Below, in pieces: positions 1-11,206 of a stretch of DNA of 64,000 bases. The position numbers and the translations under genes are program-made. Source of the DNA: Phaonia tiefii (lineage: Eukaryota; Arthropoda; Insecta; Diptera; Muscidae); assembly GCA_963931995.1 (NCBI GenBank), contig OZ008369.1, forward strand, positions 8,260,501 through 8,324,500. The letters are read 5' to 3'. Position 1 is the first letter of the stretch, and the number at the start of each line of letters is the position of its first letter. The notes below the pieces were generated by a model. The model searched no databases. It saw nothing but the letters and a program-made list of their open reading frames with translations, and was not told the DNA's origin.

Positions 1-290
1 TCGCACAGATATATTATCTGCTTGCGATAAGACCCAGACTTCTGCGCCATAAAGCAATACAGGTTGAATGAGAGTCTGGTACAGCTGGACTTTTGTTACA
101 ACATCTAACATCTATTCGCCAGCACAATTCTCCGCTTGATCTCAAGGCTGACGTTGTTCTTTTTGTTTACGGCAGATCCGAGGTATATAAATTCGTCCAC
201 CACCACGTTCACGCTGTGGTCTAATCGCGTGGAGGCCCTGTTCATTGAAACCATTACTTTTGTCTTGTCCTCATATACTTTCAGACCCAC
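1..290 (-). pseudogene. LINE A post-RT (thumb) segment, cut by the window edge
   Basis: The minus-strand frame starting at 290 reads GLKVYEDKTKVMVSMN then FIYLGSAV and SLEIKRRIVLANRC, the conserved block after the RT palm. A frame change near 105 is followed by QTLIQPVLLYGAEVW and more of the thumb at the window edge. This matches the normal order downstream of the YADD box. Nothing suggests a host gene. Confidence 0.8.
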
Positions 291-1163
291 TTTTGCTGAT
301 TCCTTCGCAAATCTCGAAATCGCCGCAGGAACTTCTCCAACTGAAGATGATATCTATATCATAAGCATACGCGAGCAGCATGTGGCTTTTGCTGCTGATG
401 GTTTTATTCATGTTAACTGCAGCTTTTCTAGAAATGATCTCCATTAAGATGCTAAAGAGATCGCACGATAGGGTGTCGCCTTGCTCGAGGTGTCGCTTGG
501 TTTCGAATGGTTCGGTAAGATCCTTACCAACTTACACTGCGGATTTGGTGTTCGTCAAGGTCATCCTGCAAAAGGCGTGTGAGTTTTGCAGGAATACCGA
601 GCTCAGAGTTTCTTCCGTATCGGGCTAACGAAGGCCGCTTTATAACCGACAAATAGGTGATAGGTGTGGGTTTGTTTTTCGTGGGTCTTCTCCAGGATTT
701 GGCGTAGCGTGAAAATCTGGTCAGTTGTCGATTTTCCAGGCCTAAAGCCACACTGGTATGGTCCAATCAGGTCAGTGATAATTGGTTTTAGTCTTTCGCA
801 TATTATACTTGATAGGACCTTATATGCTGTGGATAAAAGACTTATTCCACGGTAGTTGGCACATAGAGTCGGGTCACCATTTTTTAAATATGGGGCGTAG
901 TACACTGAGACTCCAATCGCCGGGCATGCATTCATTCATGCTAATGAGCTGATGCATGCACATTATCAGCTCATAGCCGCCAGCCTGAAACAGCTCCGCC
1001 GGTAATCCATCCTCTCCTGCGGCTTTGTTGTTCTTAAGCCGGCAATAGCTGCTCTGACCTCGTGTTGGTTAGGAGGGGGGCAGTCGACGTCGTCGGCCAA
1101 ATTGTGATCGATTGTCCCATCGTCATTGGATATCTCAGATACCAGTAGCGCGGATTTATCCAT
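290..1163 (-). pseudogene. LINE A reverse transcriptase, frameshifted, YADD changed to YAYD
   Basis: The pre-RT block at 966-1163 (PPPNQHEVRAAIAGLR) leads to the RT fingers and palm at 603-935 (NYRGISLLSTAYKVLSSIIC, then IIGPYQCGFRPGKSTTDQIF-like residues). The frame then shifts near 610-620 and continues as ELGIPAKLTRLL at 524-600. The catalytic box lies at 358-369 and reads Y-A-Y-D, not Y-A-D-D, in the context LLAYAYDIDII. One of the two essential adjacent aspartates is thus lost. RTs copy the LINE RNA at the nicked target; this one cannot. The next block (GLKVYEDKTKVMVS) is intact in phase. Confidence 0.88.
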
Positions 1164-1422
1164 ATTCCCAACATGCTCTGCACATCTGCGATGAGATTTC
1201 CGTCCTTGTCTTTACAGAAGGGTGGCCCTGGACCAAGTCATTAGCACCGGTTTTGACTTTTTGGTAGAATTTTCGGGCTTCGTTCTTCCTTCTGTATGTC
1301 TTTATTCTCTCGCTCTCGTGCTTTCTCCACTGCCGTTTCTGACGCCTAAAGAGACGGTTTACCTCCTTTCTTTTTTCCCTATAGCGCTCAGTTGCAACTC
1401 GAGTTGCAATTGACTGAAGCAT
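1156..1422 (-). pseudogene. LINE A linker between endonuclease and RT
   Basis: A highly charged segment (REKRKEVNRLFRRQKRQWRK and following) of the kind that separates endonuclease and reverse transcriptase in LINE polyproteins, with a KFYQKV-like stretch typical of the region before the RT. It is out of frame with both flanking domains. I assign it by position and composition more than by specific motifs. A piece at 1477-1662 may be more of the same linker, but the reading is poor. Confidence 0.6.
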
Positions 1423-1573
1423 TGCGATACGTGCAGCCTTCTTTTCATCATTTGCAGTCCGACACTTTTCGTCGTATCATGGTTTGTTGCGATGCGGTTT
1501 TTCAAAACCAAGTACGATTGTTGCGGCTGGTTTTATAGAGTCGGAAATGGGTTTCCACTGTGCTTCAGGATCG

Positions 1574-1960
1574 TCAGCGGGAGGGGGTGGGTTCTGTGGC
1601 AAAAGTTGTGAGACCTTCCTTGAGTAGGCTGTGGTTTCGTACGATTTTCGCTCTTGTGCCAACCTTTGCTGCTACCAGGTAGTGATCACAATCGATGTTA
1701 GCTCCTCTGATCACTCTTACTTCTATTAGAGTGGATGAGTGCCTTCCATCAATTACCACGTGATCAATTTTGTTCTTCGTTCTTTGATCAGGGGATACCC
1801 AAGTATCCTTGTGAATGTCTTTATGTTGGAATTTTGCAAAGTCAATCAGTCTCATCCCGTATTCGGAGCTGGCAGCATGTAGACTGAAATTGCCAATAGT
1901 TTGATGAAGCACATTCTCCCTGCCTACTTTAGCATTAAAATCTCCTAGTACAATCTTCAT
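1574..1960 (-). pseudogene. LINE A endonuclease domain fragment
   Basis: A 128-residue open frame carries the C-terminal half of an exonuclease-endonuclease-phosphatase fold. It opens with MKIVLGDFNAKVGREN, continues through a WVSPDQRTKNKIDHVVIDGRH block and reaches CDHYLVAAKVG, where the aspartate-histidine pair corresponds to the catalytic DH. In intact LINEs this domain nicks target DNA to prime reverse transcription. The N-terminal metal-binding and catalytic motifs are missing, so the domain could not work alone. The frame ends a short distance after the domain; the next LINE part is in another frame. The methionine start is just the first ATG in the surviving frame. Confidence 0.85.
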
Positions 1961-4010
1961 TACATGGCCAGGGCAGCGGTCATACTACCGGGTTTTTGCT
2001 TTTTACCTACTGCCAGGATGTTTGATTGCAGCTGCCCATTATGGATCAGACGCTGACCAGAATGGAATATGACCACGAATTCACGTACTTCTTTTGCGAA
2101 CTAAAATTTCATAAAATCTTATACCGGGCCTCAATGAAACAGAGAATGTAAGAACAATATAATGCCCTCTAGGAAGAACGAAGCTCAAGAACTTATTCAA
2201 AACTTTATCTATTTACCATAAAGGAACGTCATGATAAATACAACTCATGAGGTATGCCCGAAGGATATCGTACTACAGGCAGCTTAATTTCGATGGAAGG
2301 ACCATTTCAAGTTTCATGAAAATCAATGCAGATTGAATGTTGTCAGTACAGAAGAATAAAATCATGCCTTTCAAAACCACTGTCAACCACTGTTCACGCT
2401 CGTTCGTTTGTCTCTTTGTTAATTTTCAAAAGTCAAAATTGTTTATGTGTGATGATGATGAACAAACAAAACATTCTCCATTAAGAGTCTTGACTTGAAC
2501 GTTTTCTTAGTTTTTCGGAGCTCTTTAGCAAGCCAAACAGCAGTATCCCTCCTCCCTCACTGCCTTCCCACAAAAACGCAAAAGCGTTAGCAGTGAGCGA
2601 GTGATGAGGCTGTTGCGGATGGCTGGATGTTGCTGAGTGAATGAATGAATTGAATGACTGAAAGACTGAAAGACAGAGTGAATGAGGCGAATTCGTATGG
2701 CGGCGTAGTGGTGAAATGTTGTGAAATTAGTAACAGGTGTTTGTTTTGACAACATTTTCAGCGTAAACGACGACAGCGCAAATGAAATGCACAACAACAA
2801 CAGCATCTGCGACGACTCGAGCAGCAGGATCATCAACTGGAAAAACAGACACATCATCATTACAAATTTCTTTCATTTCACAGACTCATCACTCACCTTA
2901 AAGATTTTCTGCCACCATTCAATGAAGACAACGTTTGCACAAGGACGATGAAGAACAGCAAACACTTTTGCAAGTCACAAAGAACACAAACGCTTGCAAA
3001 TCGATGGGATGACGTGGCGCTATGATATTTTCAGGATAATGCCGCCAAAAAGGGAAAACCAGGCAAAGGAACATTCGCACAAACGGCGCCAATGAAAAAA
3101 CTTAAATGGCGATGGGAAAAGTGAATGGCTGCCTTCTTGTTTGTGTACTTTGGAACGATACTACCACGAACATGGGGAAGCCCAAACGTGAAGTCACCAA
3201 CAACCAACCTGTGAAAGTGTCAACAACAAATTAAGAACATATACAAATAAGTCAAGTGGTACATTTCTCTTTCACACATTCACATACACACACTTGTACC
3301 CCATCTACAGAAGTATTTCGTACCCCCGAAACAAAAGTCAAAAGCTACGTTGGAACAGGATTCAACGGAAAAACACATATCCTATTTAACGTATTGTGTA
3401 AATAATTATATTGACACAGAACTTTTCATTATGAAAGGCGGAACTAAACGATTTCCTCAACCATTGACAAAAAGTTGGAAATTATTTCAAATTTTTTTGC
3501 AGGTTTTGATCTTATTTTTAATTTTCTTCTGAGATAATGGATCAGTCTTTTATAGCGCAAAAATTTAAAACACTCACATGTAGGAATCGATCTTACAGAG
3601 TCTGTAGCCGCCAAAAATATGTCTCTTAAGTCATTCGGGATCAGTTAACACTCTTGAAATTACAATTTTATTGATGCTCTCACTTCAGCTCTCTGCAGAT
3701 TATTTTATTCCTACATATGTTACGCCATTCCTAATCCTACAGAGGATAATAGAAACCTACGTGGTGGAACAAGGACCTGAATATCATGAGAAAGTCTTGC
3801 AGAATGCCTCTTTACGAGACTAAGTCATCTATGACGAAGCGCGGCTGGAATGTTTGCAAATTAAAACTGAATTAATATAATAAAGAGCTAAGATTTTCAA
3901 AGATGAAATCTTGGCAACATTTGATTTGATTTTCCAACCTACGACACATTTAGTTGAATTGATATTTCATCATATTTCATCAATGGATAACGTTGGTTCA
4001 ACGAAAATGT
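1961..4010. other. Non-coding stretch, no supported gene
   Basis: I see no repeat family that recurs in the window and no convincing coding frame. The open frames at 2525-2951 on both strands are rich in short repeated words (GAATGAATGAATTGAATGAC near 2640; CAACAACAACAGCATC near 2790) and have no recognisable domain. Single-copy-looking, AAC/CAA-rich DNA like this is usual for fly introns or intergenic regions. Around 3240-3300 there is a CA-rich patch. Confidence 0.5.
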
Positions 4011-4013
4011 TAC

Positions 4014-4171
4014 ATCAAGTAGATGTAAATTATTCATCAATTTCACCATTTTGATGTAAATTGTTCATCAATTTGCTGTAAATTATTCCTCCTTTAGACG
4101 TTAGGTTGTCATTCATTTGATGTAAGTCTGTCATCAATTTGATGTAAATTGGTGACCAATTTGATGTACAT
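4014..4171. repeat. Degenerate minisatellite, unit about 22-28 bp
   Basis: The words TTTGATGTAAATTG and TTCATCAATTT recur about six times with variable spacing. A related short patch appears again near 4487-4540. The units are diverged, which suggests an old slippage-derived array with no coding content. Confidence 0.6.
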
Positions 4172-4801
4172 TGTTTTTTAATGAGTAGCCAAATTATTTG
4201 GCCTATTTTTCACCGTAAAACATCCACAAGAACAGGGTATAATACCACATACAAATGCTCACAACGCGTATAATGCTTTCTGTCAATTGCTCTATTTTCT
4301 ATTATGTATTTTTTTCTAAATTTTCTACTACTTTTTTTCTTTTCCGCTTTATTTTGTCAATACTACGCCCATATTTATTCCAATTTCCAATGATGAAGAT
4401 TGATGTAATAAAGATCATCAAGTCAATGAAACTGAAAAAAGGTGTCGAAACGCACAATCTTCAAATTGAAGATCTTCGACAAATTCACCAATTCCATGAA
4501 GAACAATTGATGAACATTTTTCATCGATTTGATGTAAAGATTTTCTTTCATTGTATTTTGCAATGTCTTCTCGACGACTCGCACATTTGAGATATCAGAA
4601 TGAGCAAAACGGGCGGTAGATGACATCGAGTGCAGAAGCTTTACACCTCCAGCGTAACACATATTTCCCGCGCAAGTGATACGACTACATGTGGCAGGTC
4701 TCACCGACCAACCGCGTCATCTCACATGTTGAAGGAAATTCGTGATTAACGAAACACTAAACAGGATAATAGAATGTGGTACAGCCTAATGAATTTTTGT
4801 A

Positions 4802-4966
4802 CACGCTGAAAAAATACCCCTGGAACATTATACGGGAACCATGTAACATTGAAATATTGAATAGCCAATACAATTTGTTTGGACACAAGTATATTATATT
4901 TGCGACAAGCTCCAAACATACGCTATATTTGCATCCAAATAACAAAACATACAGATTTTCAGCATG
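4802..4966 (+). mobile_element. Short CACGCTGAAAA-family MITE (165 bp)
   Basis: The element begins CACGCTGAAAAAATAC and ends with the inverted copy CAGATTTTCAGCATG, flanked by TA on both sides (4800-4801 and 4967-4968), as expected of a TA-targeting DNA transposon. Inside are the family words GGGAACCATG, ATTGAATAGC, GACACAAGTAT and GCGACAAGCTCCAAACA. There is no transposase. It looks like an internally deleted version of the 312-bp copy at 14390. Confidence 0.85.
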
Positions 4967-5774
4967 TACAAGCTGCATTGTATTCGTAGTGAGGGAAGGA
5001 ATCCAATGTGGTCTTGATTTCGAAAGGAGTGAAACCATCACATGTTAATCCAAAAAGGACTTCAGTCCAACCGTTTTCGCATCTTCCTTCTGAAAACATT
5101 GAAAAGGAATCTACGTACAAGCATAGGCACTTCTCAGCTGTCCATGGGATGGTGCGAGCTGTCTCCTCTGAGTTGAAATGGTTGGCGACATTTCCATTAA
5201 TTGTAGGAAATTATACTTTGATATAGTATAATTTAAATCACTATATATAAGTATATCCACAAAAAAAAAGTCAAATATCTTACCGGCATCTATAAAACCG
5301 GCTATATCTACTCAATCTGCTGACCGTGGGATTATTAACTTGACTTCTGAGAATAACAATGGCCAGTATAACTGTCGTCCTACGCACAAACCTTATCTAG
5401 AGTTTAGGGCTTATTATTCTTCCATAGTACCTAGATTTGCTTGACAGGCCAGCAATTCACCGAAGACATTCTATGCGATGTTAATGCAACTACGGCTGTT
5501 CACGTTAAAAGTAGACTACATGATACCTATCTCTACCTTGGGAGAAACTTATCCACTCAGGTGAAACAGGCAGGCAGGTGAAACAGATCAACAATATCTC
5601 GCCTCATGGGATAGAATTGGAGCTATCGGCCCGTAAAGAGACTGTGGATCTTTGGGAGCTTTTAAGGATAACGTAGATCTTGAGTGACCCTTAATGTGGA
5701 CGTGGATCTTATAAGGCTAACGAGCGTGCTACTGTCGAATTGGACACCTCAACTTATACCAGGTATGTTAATAG
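4967..5774. other. Non-coding stretch before the SINE
   Basis: No supported coding region. The segment from about 5290 might be an older, unreadable part of the LINE that follows the SINE, but I find no diagnostic motif. Confidence 0.3.
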
Positions 5775-6109
5775 TGGCCGTTGGTGGTGCAATGGTTGTG
5801 TGCGCCGCTCTTTTGAATGAGAACGTTGTTTCGATCCCTGCTCTGACCACCTTACATTTCTCTCTAGGGCAGTCATCTCGATTAGTGGAAAAAAAAAAAT
5901 TACAACTTTAAACATAACGAAGATCTAACAACTACATTTGAAGACACCATCGAATATTTAGCCATGAAAAACCTTCTCAAATACCATTCGGAACCAGTGC
6001 AAAACTGTAGGCCCCAATCAGTGAGTGTAAAACTAGAGCGCGCACAGCTCACTAGCTTGTGAGAAGCTCTCCCTAATCCCTTCATGAGATGTAACGGAAA
6101 ACCATTTTT
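5775..6109 (+). mobile_element. tRNA-derived SINE copy 1
   Basis: It starts with the tRNA-like head TGGCCGTTGGTGGTGCAATG (A-box region) and a degraded B box (TTTCGATCCCTG). The family body follows: GCTCTGACCACC, TAGCCATGAAAAA, AACTGTAGGCCCCAATCAGT, GAGAAGCTCTCCC, and the tail motif TTCATGAGATGTAACGG. About 40-60 bp in the middle (near 5890-5940) differ from the other copies and contain an A-run. It abuts the LINE B reverse transcriptase just downstream, so it probably landed in that LINE. Confidence 0.85.
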
Positions 6110-6450
6110 CTTTTGGAAAGAGAGGCACACCTCAGGGAGGCGTTTAATCTCCACTTTTAGGGAACCTTGCGCTGAACGCAATACCGAGCACTCTAAAAAA
6201 TATGGGTAGAGATATTGTTGCTTATGTCGGTGACGTTGCAATAGCTACAAGTGTCAAGTATTTCAGTACCATAAGTGACATTCTCCAGTACAGCTTACGA
6301 AGTTTGGGCAGATGAGCGAGTGAAAGTGGACTAGGTGTCAAACCGGCCAACACCGAGACGGTACTTTTTACCCGAAGGTATAAAATACCTATCGTGGAAC
6401 CTATCAAGATGACTGGTTCAGAAATTAAGAAAAGCTGACGATAGTCCAAT
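6110..6450 (+). pseudogene. LINE B reverse transcriptase fragment, YADD changed to YVGD
   Basis: In frame the sequence reads KRGTPQGGV, stop, SPLLGNLALNAIPSTL, then the catalytic region VAYVGDVAIA (box at 6223-6234), SDILQYSL, a stop, and GLGVKPANTETVLFTRRYKI. GTPQGG(V)xSPLL and GLGVxPxxTExVLFTRRYKIP are hallmark blocks of Jockey/R1-group RTs. The catalytic box has lost an aspartate. Two in-frame stops add to the decay. Confidence 0.85.
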
Positions 6451-6779
6451 ATACCTACAAGAGGGCTGTAGGTTGTAGATTGAGTCTTAGCCCTATGAAT
6501 TTTCAATTGATCTATACAGCGATGGAGATGCCGGTGCTGCTCTTCGAGGGTATTGTGTAATGGCAAATGCTTGAGCCACCTATAGTGCACTACAGACTCG
6601 AACTCAGAGCATGGCCACATTGTCGGTGACGAGGGGTATATGCACCACTCTGTTTGAATGTTTTGTTATATTTGTTGCAGGTGGACATTATGGGCAGGTA
6701 GACAGACTGTTCTTACATCAACCATCAGGTTGAGACAACACTCACAATGGGCCATTATCGGCGTCGGTCTTCTTGGAGC

Positions 6780-7260
6780 AGTACTGGAAGGTACTCCAAA
6801 TTCCTGTATTTGTCGTCTACTCAAATGCGGAACCGCTATTCCATCGGAAATACTACACTCTCATGTCGGTGAGAGACTCCTGGAACAAAGGAGATCCCGT
6901 TGTAAAGGTATAAGTGTTATTTCTACATGGATGACTTGGGACTACGTTACCGGTTCCATAGGAATTGGAACGGTTTGACGCTCTTATATGACTATTTTGG
7001 ACAGGGGGGCGAGGAGCATAGATTGTGCACACGCAGACAAAAATCTGGCCGAACAGCAGATACGTGAATCTTCTACCTCGGGCCAGGCTGAAAGTATCAA
7101 TGCTTGTTTCACCTTTGACGGGACACTGTCTGATTGGAAGGGATACGGCGAGAGTAAAAATCAGAACAAATGACTTTTGTAGAAGCTGTAACTATAAATA
7201 AGAGAACGATTCCACTGAACATATTCTCTGCAGGTATCTAGCACTAGCCGGCAGGCCGAT
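6780..7260 (+). pseudogene. LINE B RNase H-like and zinc-knuckle C-terminus remains
   Basis: One frame near 6855-6920 gives RDSWNKGDPVVKG and then a degraded copy of the segment that in this LINE group starts the RNase H domain (FYTDGSK-like, here YTDGS is not preserved). Around 7165-7250 the frame reads CRSCNYKNENDSTEHILC, a C-x2-C and H-x-x-x-C arrangement typical of the C-terminal cysteine/histidine motif of R1/Jockey elements. Frame changes separate the parts. Confidence 0.65.
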
Positions 7261-7664
7261 GTCTGCTATGGGAACGAGCCTATTTTCGGACCTGGAATAA
7301 TTAACTCAGATATGCGTAGACAAGATCTTGAGCTTCTTGATGCAAATCAACTGGAACAAAGCGGTAGGGCTAACGTTTAACCTCGTTACCCCGTTATAAC
7401 AAAGAGGACTGATAGGTCAAAGTCTGCCGTTACTCGACAGCAACTAGCATCTAACCTAACCTAAACTGAATAAACACATTGGTTCGTCTGGGACTATATT
7501 ATACCTCTCATTTTAAGCCTCATTTTCGATAATCGGTATGGAGATTACTATGACATGTTCAACGGTGGACGTACGGACGACGAAAAATGCCCCATTTACA
7601 AAACTCAATTTTCTCAATTCTGATGAATTCTCAATTCTGCCATTGCGAAATTCGACACTCCGAA

Positions 7665-7800
7665 ATTTCAATTGATGTTTTTTAAATTTCAATTGATGTA
7701 TTTCAAATTTCAATTGATGTAATTCAAATTTCAATTGATGTATTTCAAATAGAATTTTAAAATTCCAATTGATTTTTTCAAATTTCAATTGGAAATGGTG
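7665..7800. repeat. 21-bp tandem repeat, four regular units
   Basis: The unit ATTTCAATTGATGTATTTCA plus A starts at 7665, 7686, 7707 and 7728 at exact 21-bp spacing, then degrades to about 7800. Because 21 is a multiple of three, the minus-strand frame over it stays open and encodes a heptad-like repeat (HQLKFEI). I take that frame as incidental. Confidence 0.8.
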
Positions 7801-8655
7801 TAGACCCATTGTGTATTTCATTATATGTTTCATGGAAAACACATGGCAACCACTTTGCTGTTTCCTATAACGCACAAAGTTGCAACACGTGACGTTTGTA
7901 TCCTGTTGCTGCATGTGGCAAGTGTTCGTATGTATGATTCTTCACATTTAGATTAAATATTAAAATAATTTAATTTCATTATTGTTTTATTTAAATTTTA
8001 ATTTATGACCACCATATGGATGAGAGCGACTAAGCAGAACGAAAGTAGCAATGATGACGTTAAGCTCCGACCGACACCCACAAACTTACACTCCCAGTAT
8101 ATCGCTGCTGTAAAAACTCACCCTGGCGTTAATAATCGATCGTTTCATTGCGTTGCGTACACAGCGCAGCGTATTAGCATTTTTCATCCTATTTTTTTTT
8201 CTAACAAATTCACCCCCTCTCGACACACAAACGCATGTGTTGAATGATATTTTCTTCACATTACACTTCCATCACCGTGTACAAAATCCTTCGCTGCGCC
8301 CTTCCCTGCACCATTACCATCATCATCATAAGTTGCATATACTAACAAGGCAAATATTCATTACATGTTCATTTACCGCTCTAGCATACGCATTCAACCA
8401 ATTTTAAAATATCGTGGCGAAAAGCGAAACGAGAAAAATAACGCCAACATTTTATTGCGGTAAGTGTTGCGGCGTGGCATGTATACAAGTAAACGTATGC
8501 GTTATCTGTGGCAGCAACGTTCCAGGAGCGAAATTTGCATAGTCCTTGCGGGCCACATCAGCCATAGCAAACTAAGCCTTAATTCTGAGTTAAGTCGGGA
8601 TGTTTTCTCAATTCTCCATATGTTAATGAGGAGCATTTCAAAGAAACATATCCAA
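7801..8655. other. Non-coding stretch, no supported gene
   Basis: AT-rich DNA with short overlapping frames on both strands and no recognisable domain. The CAT/CAC-rich patch near 8320 (CATTACCATCATCATCATAA) is low complexity. Confidence 0.4.
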
Positions 8656-9599
8656 TACAAGCTGAAAAACGGCATCAGCAACATATACTCTCAAACACAT
8701 ACTGCAGGAACCATGCATATGTTTGCAACATACTCCAAATATACATATATTTGCAAGTCCTAAACTCACTTATATGTAAATGCAATCACTAGTATGTTTA
8801 CTTGCAAAGACTCATACTTTTACCAGGAGTCATATGAGTGTTTTATCTCAAACATCCATATAATAACATACGTCGAAGCATTCGTGTGTTTCCTCCCAAA
8901 CGAACGATTGACGACTGAATGAATGAAACTTAAACGCTAGAGATCAGTCAACATATGACACACTCAGTTCATTTACACGCGCATTCGGGAATATTTATGG
9001 ATCACTGACTGAAGGAATAATATTAAAATACAGTTATACACTAGCAATAACTTTATCTTAGGCTGAGCACAATCTCCCTTTTTGCACTCTTTTATTATTT
9101 TACTTCTGACGGGTCATAGCGAGAAAAAACGGTTGTTGTACCACAAACAAAGATGGATTTGGATCACAAACACATAAATTACAATATATTAATCAAACTT
9201 GTAATATTTTATAGCAAACACAATGCAGTATACTAGTATACTATACAAGTATAAATCCAAAACCTTGTCACTTGATCCCAACAGGAAACAATTCAGAGAA
9301 AAATACAAAAAAACGACCCAGCAACATATTACAGGAACCATGTAAATGTTGCAACCATTTCTATCATGAATTGAAGATCTGCTGCTTTTTTGTTTGATTG
9401 TTGTCTGTCACGTTTTGGATTTCAGAAATTTCCTACAAGCAAAGCCACACTTGTGTCCCAAAAACTTATATTACAATCTACTGATCATTGAGTCTCCAAC
9501 ATGCAATATTGTATAGCAAACACAATGTGTTTGGACACAAGTATACTATATTTGTGACAAGCTACAAACACTATATATTTTCATTCAAATAATGGTTTT
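8656..9599 (+). mobile_element. Long CACGCTGAAAA-family element, 3' end cut by a SINE
   Basis: It begins with a degraded terminus (AAGCTGAAAAACGGC) and carries the long-form words: AACATATACTCTCAAACACA, CTGCAGGAACCATGCATATG, TTACTTGCA, CATCCATATAATAACATACG and GAAGCATTCGTGTGTTTCC. A second 5'-type start (ACGACCCAGCAACATATTAC) occurs near 9318, followed by the short-form body, so a short copy seems joined to a long one. The expected inverted right terminus is missing; SINE sequence begins at about 9600. Confidence 0.7.
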
Positions 9600-9845
9600 T
9601 GTGCATGAGAACGTGTGTTCGATCCCTGCTCTGACCACCTTACATTTCCTTCGACGACGGCTACCTCGCTTAGCGATGGCACGCTATCGAGTAATTAGCC
9701 ATGCAAAATCTACTCAAAATTCCGTTCGGAAGCGGTGTAAAACTGTAGGTCCCAATCAGTGAGTTAAAAATTAGAAAGCGAACAGCTCACTGATTGTGAG
9801 AAGCTCTCTGCAATCCCCTCATGGGATGTAATGGGAAACGGTTCG
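9600..9845 (+). mobile_element. tRNA-derived SINE copy 2, 5' truncated
   Basis: The A-box half of the head is missing. From GTGCATGAGAACGTGTGTTC the copy keeps a near-consensus B box (GTTCGATCCC), GCTCTGACCACCTTACATTT, TTAGCCATGCAAAATC, ACTGTAGGTCCCAATCAGTG, TGATTGTGAGAAGCTCTCTG and the terminal CATGGGATGTAATGGGAAAC. The 5' edge coincides with the loss of the neighbouring MITE end. Confidence 0.85.
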
Positions 9846-9984
9846 GTTCTAAATCGCATCTTAAGCATAAGCTATTTGTCCATCTATTTTATCAGTAGTA
9901 AATTTGTCTCGAAATATTTACGAGGCTTAGTATGATCCAAAGAGAACAAGTTTTCTTAATTGGGTGATAAATTGATCCCATTTA

Positions 9985-11206
9985 GAATGATAACCGCTGA
10001 AAAAAATCGGCCTCCGTAATATATTCCCTCAAACGCATTCTGCAGGAACCATGTATACATGTATATATACACACCAAATATTAATATATTTGCCATTCCT
10101 AAACTTTCCTTTATTTCAAGTTTACTTGCAATACTTGGAACCATATACGTGTTTTATCCCAAACATCTCTATACTTACGTGGAAGCATTCGTGTATTTCC
10201 TCCCAAACCTCGATATATTTACAGGTAAGCATGTGCGTATTTTCCCCCAACACGTGGTTGCATACGTGACAGGACATTCGTGTTCCCTTCTAAGTAAACT
10301 AATATTTGAAAGCAAATTATTTTTTGACTACAATATTATTTATTTTATATTTTTATTAGTTTTACATTTATTACCACACGCTGGCAAAAACGGCCCAGCA
10401 ACATATTGAAGGAACCATGTATATGTTTGCAATCATTTTATTCATGAATTGAAGATCTGCTGACTAGCTTTGCTGTCTGTTACGTGTTTGTTTTCAGCAG
10501 TTTTCAACAAATAAAGCCACATTTGGGTCCCAAAAACCTATATTATAACCTACTAATCATTGAGTCATGCAACATGTCAACAATATTGAATAGCAAACAC
10601 AAAAAATACTTTAGCTACAAATACTTTAGAGTTGCACCCAAACCACAAAAAAAAAAAAAATATTTGTCAGCGTGAAATTCATACAAAATTGAACCCTGTT
10701 TGCATTTACTAGCTTTGAATGCATTATTAGTTTTCTTTTTCATGAAACAAGAATCTGATGCTCTTGTTTTCTCATTTCTTTGTTGTCTTTTAATTTTTGC
10801 TTTCAGCAGGTTTCAACGCCATCAAACGCTACACCACGATTATTACTATGCTACACTATGTGGAGAAATGGTCCGCCGCTCAAATTTTTCCCCTAAATGC
10901 AGTTACACACTTACAACAACATTAACTTAGGCGGAGAATAATCTCTGTTTGTCCCTCTTTTATTCTCTTGCTCTCGAAAGAGTGCAACAAATAAACAGTG
11001 CAACTAACATAGCTGTATTTGCATCACAATCAAAGCTATATGTGGCCACACTTGCATATATTACAACATACTAATATTTCTGTCTCCAACAGGTAATATT
11101 GAGCAATGTGTTTGGACACAATACTATTTTTGCGACAAGCTCCAAACACACGTTATGTTTGCATCCAAATAATAACCGAAACATACTGCTTTTTCACCCT
11201 GTAGTT
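9985..11206 (+). mobile_element. Long CACGCTGAAAA-family element (about 1.2 kb)
   Basis: The left end reads CCGCTGAAAAAAATCGGCCT and is followed by CCGTAATATATTCCCTCAAA and CTGCAGGAACCATGTATACA. The right end is a decayed copy near 11190-11205 (CTGCTTTTTCACCCTG). A second start-like segment at 10387 (AACGGCCCAGCAACATATTG) shows the same long-plus-short composite seen at 8656-9599. Open frames here (10051-10409) follow the AT-rich repeat words and are not genes. This copy serves as an empty-site comparison for the Tc1 insertion at 25526. Confidence 0.72.

Larger units (their letters stand above)
1..1960 (-). mobile_element. Decayed LINE (family A, RTE-like or related), runs off the window start
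   Basis: Read on the minus strand, the order is apurinic-type endonuclease (1574-1960), a charged linker (1156-1422), the pre-RT segment (966-1163), reverse transcriptase (about 290-935) and the post-RT tail (1-290). That is the usual order of a non-LTR retrotransposon polyprotein. The frame changes several times and the catalytic box is altered, so this is a dead copy. The 3' end lies outside the window. The 5' boundary is not clear and I see no convincing endonuclease N-terminus beyond about 2000. Motifs such as GDFNAKVG and NYRGISLL fit families often annotated as craniofacial-development-protein-2-like in insects. The clade (RTE or a neighbour) is an inference. Confidence 0.88.
6110..7465 (+). 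mobile_element. Decayed LINE (family B, Jockey/R1-like)
   Basis: Plus-strand remains of the 3' half of a non-LTR retrotransposon: reverse transcriptase at 6110-6450, RNase H-like segment around 6780-7000, and a cysteine/histidine-rich C-terminus at 7165-7250. The sequence runs into CTAACCTAACCTAA (7450-7463), the kind of short repeat found at LINE tails. Stops and frameshifts interrupt all parts. The 5' portion is missing or masked by the SINE at 5775-6109. Confidence 0.8.

Noticed and set aside
7665..7800. CRISPR-like spacing of direct repeats
   Set aside because: Units are contiguous with no unique spacers, AT-rich, and in a eukaryotic genome; it is a minisatellite.
7513..7914. 133-residue minus-strand frame with heptad-like HQLKFEI repeats
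   Set aside because: The repeat is a 21-bp DNA tandem repeat that happens to keep phase; flanks show no protein features.
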